Shown here in pieces: positions 7,039-13,439 of a stretch of 19,316 nucleotides of DNA. The DNA is from JAWWBN01 sp033720955. Its GTDB lineage: Bacteria > Acidobacteriota > Thermoanaerobaculia > Multivoradales > JAHEKO01. The stretch spans positions 1 through 19,316 of the forward strand of contig JAWWBN010000048.1 of assembly GCA_033720955.1 (NCBI GenBank), in the 5' to 3' direction. A program made the position numbers and the translations under genes. Position 1 is the stretch's first letter. Every line of letters begins with the position of its first letter. Below the pieces are notes generated by a model. The model ran no database searches. It was not told the origin of the DNA and saw nothing but the letters and a program-made list of their open reading frames with translations.

Positions 7039-7515
7039 ATGAGTGCCCCCGCACGCCTCCGAGTGGCGGTCACGGTCAACGGCGAGCGCTACGAGCGCGA
7101 GGTGGAGCCGCGGCTGCTGCTCTCCGACTTCCTCCGTCACGAGCTGGGTCTCACCGGCACCCACGTCGGCTGCGAGCACGGCGTCTGCGGCGCCTGCACG
7201 GTGCTCTTCGAGGGCGCCGCCGTGCGCTCGTGTCTCATGCTCGCCGTCCAGGCCGACGGCCGCGAGCTGACCACGGTCGAGGGGCTCTCCGACGACCCCG
7301 AGAAGCTCCACCCCCTCCAGGAGGCCTTCCGAGAGGCGCACGGCCTGCAGTGCGGCTTCTGCACCCCCGGGTTCCTGATGACCCTCGTCCCCTTCCTCGA
7401 AGAGAACCCGAGCCCCACCGAGTCCGAGATCCGCCACGCCATCTCCGGCAACATCTGCCGCTGCACCGGCTACCAGGGCATCGTCGACGCGGTGAAGCTC
7501 GCCTCCGGACGGTAG
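7039..7515 (+). CDS. Molybdenum hydroxylase 2Fe-2S subunit (CoxS / XdhC type)
   Basis: The protein has 158 residues, the standard small-subunit length. ATG 7039 is the only usable start, since there is no ATG, GTG or TTG upstream in frame within the gap. The N-terminal plant-ferredoxin-like domain holds the first cluster: C45-x4-C50-x2-C53 and C65. The C-terminal helical domain holds the second: QC105GFC108TPGF and C140-R-C142-TGY, the motif closest to the molybdopterin cofactor. All eight cysteines are present, so both clusters should form. The protein relays electrons from the Mo site to the FAD subunit. Upstream is the FAD subunit gene and downstream is an amidase after 70 bases; the Mo subunit gene is 7.7 kb away. 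Confidence 0.95.
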   Translation: MSAPARLRVAVTVNGERYEREVEPRLLLSDFLRHELGLTGTHVGCEHGVCGACTVLFEGAAVRSCLMLAVQADGRELTTVEGLSDDPEKLHPLQEAFREAHGLQCGFCTPGFLMTLVPFLEENPSPTESEIRHAISGNICRCTGYQGIVDAVKLASGR

Positions 7516-7567
7516 CGTCCGGACCCGCGACGGCGTCTCCCCGCCCCGCCTCCGGGCCGCGATCCAA

Positions 7568-7573
7568 TAAGCT
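7568..7573 (+). promoter_or_regulatory. Weak candidate -10 before the amidase gene
   Basis: TAAGCT lies 12 bases before GTG 7586, inside the 70-base gap after the 2Fe-2S subunit gene. No Shine-Dalgarno sequence is visible before the GTG. It fits the TANNNT pattern of the other candidates but matches the consensus less well. Confidence 0.22.
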
Positions 7574-7585
7574 GTCCCCGTCGCC

Positions 7586-8878
7586 GTGCTACCCGACCTC
7601 CGCCTGACCGACCTGACCAATCGCCTGCGCCGGGGCGACCTCGAGCTGGCCGGGCTCCTCGACGAGCTGCAGCGTCGCATCGAGGAGCGCGAGCCGGCCG
7701 TGCTGGCGCTGACGCCGGAGCCGGGTCGGTTCGACCGCCTCCGCCGCGAGGCCGCGGCGCTCGAGAGGCAGTTTCCGGTGGAGCGTGGTCGGCCGGCGCT
7801 CTTCGGCGTGCCCGTCGGCGTCAAGGAGGTCTTCCGGGTGGACGGCCTGCCGACGACGGGGGGGAGCCGACTGCCGCCGGACGAGCTGGCCGGTGAGGAG
7901 GCCGCGGCGGTGAAGGCGCTCAAGCGGGCAGGCGCCCTGGTGCTCGGCAAGACGATCTCCACGGAGTTCGCCTACTTCGCGCCCGGGCCGACCCGCAATC
8001 CGCGCGACCCGCAGCGCACTCCGGGCGGCTCGTCGAGCGGCTCGGCGGCGGCGGTGGCGGCCGGGCTCCTCCCCCTGGCGCTGGGGACCCAGACCATCGG
8101 CTCGATCTCGCGGCCGGCCTCTTTCTGCGGCGTGACCGGCTTCAAGCCGACCTACGAGCGGATCTCCCTGGCCGGGGTGATCCCGCTCGCGCCGTCGCTG
8201 GACCACGTCGGCACCTTCACGCCCGGGATCTCGGGCGCGGCGCTGGCGGCGCCGATCCTCTGCGCGGGCTGGCGGCCGGCGCGGGTACGAGGCGGGAGAC
8301 CCGCGCTCGGAGTGCCGGTGGGACCCTATCTGGAGCGCGCCGGCTCCGCCGCGCTGGAGGAGCTCGACCGGATCTGCGGGCGGCTGGGCGCGGCCGGGTA
8401 CCGGGTGGAGCGTGTCGCGGCCTTCCCCGACTTCGAGGCGGTCGAGCGGCGGCACCACGAGCTGGTGGCGCACGAGGCGGCCCGCGTGCACGCCGTCTGG
8501 TTCGCGCGGCACGGCGACCTCTACCACCCCAGGACCCGCGAGCTCCTGGAGCGCGGCCGGGAGATCGACGTCGAGGCGGCGGTGGAGGCCCGGGCGGGGC
8601 GCGACCGGCTGCGATCCGACCTCCGCGAGAGGATGCGGGAGGCGGGGGTGGACCTCTGGCTCTCGCCCGCGGCGCCCGGGCCCGCCCCCCTCGGGCTCGA
8701 GTCCACCGGCGACCCGGTGATGAACCTGCCCTGGACCCACGCCGGCCTCCCCACGGTGACGATCCCCGCCTGCGAGGTGGACGGCCTGCCGCTCGGCATC
8801 CAGCTCGCCGCCGACGCGGGCCGCGACGAGGATCTCCTGGCCTGGGGGCTGGAGATCGAGAGGGTCCTGTCGCCGTGA
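7586..8878 (+). CDS. Amidase-signature (AS) family hydrolase
   Basis: The protein has 430 residues and lacks the extra C-terminal domain of full allophanate hydrolases. The Ser-cisSer-Lys triad can be placed: Lys80 in VGVKEVF, cis-Ser149 in PGGSSSGSAAAVAAG, and nucleophile Ser173 in GTQTIGSISRPASFCG. The 24-residue spacing between the two serines equals that of fatty acid amide hydrolase. FCGVTGFKPT completes the signature. The stretch around the nucleophile has Gln and Ile where GTDTGGS is usual, so the substrate may be unusual. AS enzymes cleave amides, ureides or carbamoyl groups. The position between a Mo hydroxylase and FdrA suggests hydrolysis of a ring-opened amide or ureide (inference). 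No signal peptide is seen. It overlaps fdrA by four bases (GTGA). Confidence 0.9.
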   Translation: MLPDLRLTDLTNRLRRGDLELAGLLDELQRRIEEREPAVLALTPEPGRFDRLRREAAALERQFPVERGRPALFGVPVGVKEVFRVDGLPTTGGSRLPPDELAGEEAAAVKALKRAGALVLGKTISTEFAYFAPGPTRNPRDPQRTPGGSSSGSAAAVAAGLLPLALGTQTIGSISRPASFCGVTGFKPTYERISLAGVIPLAPSLDHVGTFTPGISGAALAAPILCAGWRPARVRGGRPALGVPVGPYLERAGSAALEELDRICGRLGAAGYRVERVAAFPDFEAVERRHHELVAHEAARVHAVWFARHGDLYHPRTRELLERGREIDVEAAVEARAGRDRLRSDLRERMREAGVDLWLSPAAPGPAPLGLESTGDPVMNLPWTHAGLPTVTIPACEVDGLPLGIQLAADAGRDEDLLAWGLEIERVLSP

Positions 8879-10566
8879 GCGCGCTCGTCACCGACGTCCG
8901 CCACGGGGAGTACGCCGACTCGATCGTCCTGATGCAGCTCCAGGCAGCCCTGGCGCGGGAGCCGGGCGTGGAGGACGCAGCCGTGGTCATGGCCACGCCG
9001 GCCAATCTCGACCTCCTCGCGGAGAGCGGGCTCCTCACCGACGAGGCGGCCGCGGCGCGACCCGACGACCTGGCGATCGTGGTGAAGGGCGCCTCCCGCG
9101 AGACGGCGCTCTCCGCGCTGGCCCGGGTCGGCGAGCTGATGCGCCGCAGGGGTGAAGCGGACGACGCCGACTTCCGGCCCCGGACCCTGCGCTCGGCCGA
9201 GCGGCTGCTGCCCGACGCCGGCTGGGTGCTCGTCTCGGTACCCGGACGCTACGCCGGAGGCGTCGCGCGCGAGGCCCTGGCGCTCGGCAGACACGTCTTC
9301 CTCTACAGCGACAACGTCCCGCTCGAAGAAGAGGTGGAGCTCAAGCGCCGGGGCGCGGAGAGGGGTCTCCTGGTCATGGGACCCGACTGCGGCACGGCGA
9401 TCGTGGGGGGAGTGGGTCTCGGCTTCGCCAACCGAGTGCGACGGGGGCCGATCGGGGTGGTGGGCGCCTCCGGAACCGGGATCCAGGCCATCACCACCCG
9501 GATCGACGCCCTGGGCGGCGGCATCTCGCAGGCCATCGGCACCGGCGGACGCGACCTCTCCGCCGAAGTGGGCGGTGCGACCGCGAGGCAGGCGCTCGAC
9601 CTGCTGGCCCGCGACCCGGAGACCGAGGTCGTGGTGCTGGTGTCCAAGCCGCCGGCGCCGGAGGTGGCCGTAGACCTGCTCGCTGCGGCGCGGCGCACGG
9701 GCAAGCCGGTGGTGGTGCAGCTCTTCGGCTGGGTGCCGCCGGCCCGGCGGCAGGGCAACCTGCTCTTCGCCGCCGGCACGAGCGACGCGGCGGCGCTGGC
9801 GGTGGCGGCGGCCGCCGACTCCGGGGCCACCGGCGCCGACCCCGCCTCCGGTCGGCCCGCCGGCAAGCGGCGCTTCCTGCGCGCTCTGCTGGCCGGCGGC
9901 ACGCTGGCCTACGAGACCCAGATCGGTCTGCGCGCCGCCGCCGCGCCCCTCCGCTCCAACGTCCCGATCGCCGGCAGCCTCCCCCTCGAGGACCTGGGGA
10001 GGAGCGTGGGCCACACGGTGCTCGACCTGGGCGCCGACGAGCTCACGGTGGGCCGCGCCCACCCGATGATCGACCCCGACCTGCGGCTGAGGCGTCTCCG
10101 CCAGGAGGCGGACGATCCCGAGGCCGCCTTCCTTCTGCTCGACGTCGTGCTGGGGGAGGGCGCACATCCCGACCCGGCCGCCGCGCTGGCCCCGGCCGTC
10201 GAGCGCATCGTCGCGGCAGGGGGGCCGGAGGTGGTGGCGGGTCTGGTGGGCGCCCCGGGCGACCGACAGCAGATCGAGGAGCAGATGGAGCGGCTGCGGG
10301 CGGCCGGGACCACCGTCTTCGACGACTTCGCCGCGGCCCTCGGGTGGTTGGCCGACCGGCTGACGCCCGAGCCGACGCCGGTGGAGCGGCCGGTCTCCCT
10401 GGACTCCCTCCGGCCGCCGCTGGCCGCCCTGAACGTGGGGCTCGAGCTCTTCTACGACAGCCTGGTCGACCAGGGGGCGCGGGCGGTGCAGGTCGAGTGG
10501 CGGCCCCCGGCCGGCGGAGACGAGCGGCTGGCCGCCATCCTCCGACGCCTCCAGGAGGACGAGTAG
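8875..10566 (+). CDS. fdrA: FdrA (AllF-like) protein, acyl-CoA synthetase/succinyl-CoA ligase fold
   Basis: The protein has 563 residues, matching FdrA. GTG 8875 overlaps the amidase stop by four bases. The N-terminal domain contains a regulator-like ACT/alpha-beta segment. It is followed by CoA-ligase-like domains with VPGRYAGGVAREAL, GPDCGTAIVGGVGLGFAN (from 169) and GASGTGIQAITTRIDALGGG (from 197), all hallmarks of FdrA. The C-terminal half carries a second ligase-like domain (FLLLDVVLGEGAHPDPA) and ends LRPPLAALNVGLELFYDSL. In E. coli FdrA (AllF) with AllG and AllH makes up oxamate carbamoyltransferase, which converts oxalurate and phosphate to oxamate and carbamoyl phosphate. Here DUF1116 (AllG) follows by nine bases, but AllH is not in the window. 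Confidence 0.92.
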   Translation: MSALVTDVRHGEYADSIVLMQLQAALAREPGVEDAAVVMATPANLDLLAESGLLTDEAAAARPDDLAIVVKGASRETALSALARVGELMRRRGEADDADFRPRTLRSAERLLPDAGWVLVSVPGRYAGGVAREALALGRHVFLYSDNVPLEEEVELKRRGAERGLLVMGPDCGTAIVGGVGLGFANRVRRGPIGVVGASGTGIQAITTRIDALGGGISQAIGTGGRDLSAEVGGATARQALDLLARDPETEVVVLVSKPPAPEVAVDLLAAARRTGKPVVVQLFGWVPPARRQGNLLFAAGTSDAAALAVAAAADSGATGADPASGRPAGKRRFLRALLAGGTLAYETQIGLRAAAAPLRSNVPIAGSLPLEDLGRSVGHTVLDLGADELTVGRAHPMIDPDLRLRRLRQEADDPEAAFLLLDVVLGEGAHPDPAAALAPAVERIVAAGGPEVVAGLVGAPGDRQQIEEQMERLRAAGTTVFDDFAAALGWLADRLTPEPTPVERPVSLDSLRPPLAALNVGLELFYDSLVDQGARAVQVEWRPPAGGDERLAAILRRLQEDE

Positions 10567-10569
10567 GAT
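10564..10569 (+). promoter_or_regulatory. TAGGAT: possible leaderless -10, or simply the Shine-Dalgarno of the DUF1116 gene
   Basis: TAGGAT contains the fdrA stop codon and is followed by six bases and ATG 10576. It fits the leaderless format seen at other genes. However, AGGA at 10565-10568 also sits seven bases from the ATG and would be a normal ribosome binding site in an operon. The second reading is simpler; both are recorded. Confidence 0.3.
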
Positions 10570-10575
10570 GGGCGC

Positions 10576-11817
10576 ATGAGCATCGACGAGGCCAACCGCG
10601 CCGCTCTCGAGCGCATGACCTCGGCCCGGCCCGTGCTGGCCGGGGTCGGGGTGGCCGGCGAGGCCATCCCCGGTCTCCAGGGTCGCATGCTGCTCCACGC
10701 CGGGCCGCCGATCGAGTGGGAGCGGATGTCGGGGCCGCTCAAGGGCGCGGTGATCGGCGCGGCGCTTCTCGAGGGCTGGGCGGGCGACGACCAGGAGGCG
10801 GCCGAGCTCGCGGCCTCCGGGGGCATCGAGCTCGCCCCCTGCCATCACCACGGCGCGGTGGGCCCGATGGCCGGGGTCACCTCGCCGTCCATGGCGGTCT
10901 ACGTGGTCGAGAACCAGGAGGGTGGCAACCGCGCCTACTCGAACCTCAACGAGGGCTACGGCAAGGTGCTGCGCTACGGCGCCTACGCGCCCGACGTGCT
11001 CGATCGGCTGCGCTTCCTGAACCTCGAGATGGCTCCTCTCCTGGGCGAGGCCCTGGAGCAGACCGGCGGCATCGACCTGCGGGCCCTGATCGCCGAGGCG
11101 CTCCACATGGGCGACGAAGGGCACAACCGCAACAAGGCCGGCTCGCTGCTGTTCCTGAAGCAGCTCGCGCCGGCGATCGCCCGGGTCGCCGGCGACCGCG
11201 AGATCGCGAGACGGGTTCTCGCCTTTCTCGGCGACAACGCCCTGGCGGTGCTCAACCCGGTCATGGCGGCCTGCAAGGTCATGGCCGACGCCGCCCACGG
11301 TGTCGAGCGATCGACCCTGGTCACCGCCATGGCCAGGAACGGCACCGACTTCGGGATCCGCGTCTCCGGACTGGGCGACGAGTGGTTCACCGCGCCGGCG
11401 GCCACCCCCGACGGGCTCTACTTCTCCGGCTTCACGGCCGCCGACGCCAACCCCGACATCGGCGACTCGACGATCACCGAGACCGCCGGCATCGGCGCCT
11501 TCGCCATGGCCGCCGCCCCCGCCATCGTGAGCTTCGTCTCCGGCACGCCGAAGGACGCCCTGCACTCGACTCTGGAGATGTACGACATCACCGTGGGCGA
11601 GCACCCGCACTTCACCATCCCGCCGCTCGACTTCCGCGGCACCCCGGTGGGGATCGACATCCGCAAGGTGGTGGAGCTGGGAGTCACCCCGAGGGTCAAC
11701 ACCGGCATCGCCCACCGCGAGCCGGGAGTGGGCCAGGTCGGGGCGGGTCTGGTGCGGCCGCCGAAGGAGATCTTCGAGCGCGCTCTGGTCGCCTTCGCCG
11801 ATCTACCGGCCCGGTAG
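10576..11817 (+). CDS. DUF1116 protein (AllG / YlbE-like), probable carbamoyltransferase subunit
   Basis: The protein has 413 residues, the family length. ATG 10576 begins nine bases after fdrA ends. Conserved DUF1116 blocks include IELAPCHHHGAVGPMAG with His90-92, SPSMAVYVVENQEGGNRAYS, NEGYGKVLRYGAY, and HMGDEGHNRNKAGSLLF (177 onward), rich in likely active-site His, Asp and Asn. The final third has GLYFSGFTAADANPDIGDS and ETAGIGAFAMAAAPAIV. In E. coli the AllG protein is a subunit of the oxamate carbamoyltransferase together with FdrA and AllH. It is cytoplasmic by sequence. The 3' end overlaps the convergent spermidine-synthase-like gene by 15 bases. Confidence 0.92.
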   Translation: MSIDEANRAALERMTSARPVLAGVGVAGEAIPGLQGRMLLHAGPPIEWERMSGPLKGAVIGAALLEGWAGDDQEAAELAASGGIELAPCHHHGAVGPMAGVTSPSMAVYVVENQEGGNRAYSNLNEGYGKVLRYGAYAPDVLDRLRFLNLEMAPLLGEALEQTGGIDLRALIAEALHMGDEGHNRNKAGSLLFLKQLAPAIARVAGDREIARRVLAFLGDNALAVLNPVMAACKVMADAAHGVERSTLVTAMARNGTDFGIRVSGLGDEWFTAPAATPDGLYFSGFTAADANPDIGDSTITETAGIGAFAMAAAPAIVSFVSGTPKDALHSTLEMYDITVGEHPHFTIPPLDFRGTPVGIDIRKVVELGVTPRVNTGIAHREPGVGQVGAGLVRPPKEIFERALVAFADLPAR

Positions 11818-13311
11818 CTCGAGACGCTTCCGGCCCAGCCGGATCAGGTGGTTGGCGGGGGCGTAGTCGTCGGTCAGCAGGACGGTCTTCGCCGGGTCCA
11901 CGCCCGCCTCGATCCGGCGCGCGGCGATCGTTCCCAGGCTGGGGTCGAAGCGGTATCGACGGTCGAGCTCGGCCGCCCGCCGGCGCATCTCCTCGTCGCT
12001 CACCGTGTCCGCCGTCTCGGTGGCCAGGATCAGGAGGTTGGTGGCCCCCACCACGTTGAAGACGTAGAGGGTGGGGAAGCGCTCCTGGGCGGTGCGCAGG
12101 ACCGCCTGGACGAACGGGTCGGCCAGGTCCGAGGCCAGGTTCACTCCGAAGACGCCCCCGGGCGCCAGACGCCGCTTGACCAGGTCGAAGAACTCGATGG
12201 TGGTCAGGTGGAAGGGCACCGAGAGACCGATGTAGGTGTCGCAGTAGATGAAGTCCCACTGTCGATCGGCGCGCACCAGGAAGAGCCGGCCGTCGGCGAC
12301 GTGGACCCGGGTCTTGTCGTCCTCCTCGAAGAAGAAGTAGTCGCGCGCGATCTGGGGCACCGCCGGGTCGATCTCCACGTACTCCACCGTCAGCTCGGGG
12401 ATCTGCCCGCGCAGGTAGGAGCCCACCGCGCCGCCGCCCATCCCCAGGACGATCGCCGAGCGCATCTCCGGCGCCAGCAGCAGGGCGCCCGGGGCGTACC
12501 GCAGGTAGTTGAGCGCCGGCAGCCCGTCCTCCACGCCGATGGCCGACTGCAGGACCCGGTCGCTCTTGAGGTAGCGCACCCCCGCCACCTCCGTCACCTC
12601 GAGGGTCTGGTACGGGCTCATGCGGGTGTGCAGAACGTCGCCACCGGTGCGCTCGGGCGCCGCCGCCACGGCGACGGCCAGGAAGGCCAGGGTGGCCGCG
12701 CCGCCCAGCCGCAGCAGCCCGGAGGCGGCGCCGCGCTGGAAGGTCAGCCCGGCGGCGATCGCCGTGACCAGCACCAGGAGGGCCAGGATGCGCTTCAGCT
12801 CCAACGACGGGATCAGCACGAAGGTCGAGACGAGGGTGCCGAAGAGGCTGCCGCCCGTCGAGAGCGCGAAGAGCCTGCCCGCCGTGTCGCCCAGCCCGGC
12901 GATCTCCCGCGCCGCGAGCCGGATGGCGAACGGCGACACCGTGGCCAGGAAGACGCTGGGCGGCCCGAAGAGAAGCGTCGCGGTGAGCAGCGTCCCGCCG
13001 GGGGTCGCTCCCAGCCAGGCCCCGAGGAGGCCCGCCAGGCGGGTTCCCGCCAGCAGCAGAACCATCTCGCACAGGGTCGCGGCGAGGATCAGCGTCCCCA
13101 GCACCCCGATCTCCGGTCTCCGGTCGGCCAGCCGGCCGCCCCAGAAGTAGCCGATCGAGAGCGCCGCCAGGAAGACGCTGATGATGGAGCCCCAGACGTA
13201 GACGCTGTTGCCGAAGTGCGGCGCCAGCACCCGGCTGGAGATGATCTCGAGCGCCATCACCACCGCTCCCGTGAGAGTGACGATCAGGTAGAGGCGGCGA
13301 GGAGAGCGCAC
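11803..13311 (-). CDS. Membrane protein with C-terminal spermidine-synthase-like domain
   Basis: The protein has 502 residues with GTG start 13311. The N-terminal half of about 210 residues is hydrophobic, with six or seven membrane segments, beginning RRLYLIVTLTGAVVMALEII and including WGSIISVFLAALSIGYFWG. This is the pattern of fused MFS/spermidine synthase proteins. The C-terminal half is a SAM-type Rossmann domain: IVLGMGGGAVGSYL, then VEYVEIDP, then VHVADGRLFL, then DFIYCDTY. The normal spermidine synthase GGGDGG loop is GGGAVG here and the catalytic Asp region reads YCDTYIG, so polyamine transfer is uncertain. It may be a related aminopropyl- or methyltransferase. It sits on the minus strand between two plus-strand catabolic blocks and overlaps the DUF1116 gene tail to tail. 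Confidence 0.85.
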   Translation of the reverse strand: MRSPRRLYLIVTLTGAVVMALEIISSRVLAPHFGNSVYVWGSIISVFLAALSIGYFWGGRLADRRPEIGVLGTLILAATLCEMVLLLAGTRLAGLLGAWLGATPGGTLLTATLLFGPPSVFLATVSPFAIRLAAREIAGLGDTAGRLFALSTGGSLFGTLVSTFVLIPSLELKRILALLVLVTAIAAGLTFQRGAASGLLRLGGAATLAFLAVAVAAAPERTGGDVLHTRMSPYQTLEVTEVAGVRYLKSDRVLQSAIGVEDGLPALNYLRYAPGALLLAPEMRSAIVLGMGGGAVGSYLRGQIPELTVEYVEIDPAVPQIARDYFFFEEDDKTRVHVADGRLFLVRADRQWDFIYCDTYIGLSVPFHLTTIEFFDLVKRRLAPGGVFGVNLASDLADPFVQAVLRTAQERFPTLYVFNVVGATNLLILATETADTVSDEEMRRRAAELDRRYRFDPSLGTIAARRIEAGVDPAKTVLLTDDYAPANHLIRLGRKRLELPGR

Positions 13312-13341
13312 GGCAGCGACGCGAAGGAGGGATCGGCCAGG

Positions 13342-13371
13342 ATTGTAGTGGGCGGCGGCGCGCAGCGTCAG
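13342..13371 (-). promoter_or_regulatory. Candidate promoter of the spermidine-synthase-like gene
   Basis: On the minus strand CTGACG (13371-13366), an 18-base spacer and TACAAT (13347-13342) form the best sigma-70-type promoter in the window. The transcript start would fall near 13335, about 24 bases before GTG 13311. It faces away from the cyclase promoter at 13427, so 13312-13439 is a divergent control region. Confidence 0.5.
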
Positions 13372-13381
13372 TCGGCCGGCG

Positions 13382-13402
13382 GTCTCCCCACCCGTGGGGG
13401 AC
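13382..13402 (+). repeat. Inverted repeat in the divergent promoter region
   Basis: GTC-t-CCCCAC-cc-GTGGGGGAC can pair over nine bases with one bulged T. It lies next to the expected -35 position of the cyclase gene and close to the opposite promoter, so it could be an operator. A GC-rich near-palindrome (gccggccgccggc) follows at 13408-13420. The evidence is only the symmetry. Confidence 0.3.
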
Positions 13403-13426
13403 GCCCGCCGGCCGCCGGCGACTGCA

Positions 13427-13432
13427 TATACT
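13427..13432 (+). promoter_or_regulatory. Candidate -10 for a leaderless cyclase transcript
   Basis: TATACT is followed by exactly seven bases and ATG 13440, with no Shine-Dalgarno sequence in between. Transcription from it would start at or just before the A of the ATG. It is the clearest case of the leaderless format in this window. Confidence 0.5.
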
Positions 13433-13439
13433 GATTCCC

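Noticed and set aside
8521..11715. A very long open frame (over 1000 codons) on the minus strand opposite the amidase, fdrA and DUF1116
   Set aside because: It lies antisense to three genes with clear family motifs, has a biased His/Arg/Gly/Val composition and no recognisable domain. Long antisense frames are expected at this G+C content.
11803..11817. Intrinsic terminator at the convergent gene ends
   Set aside because: The genes overlap by 15 bases and I find no GC-rich hairpin followed by a T run on either strand here.
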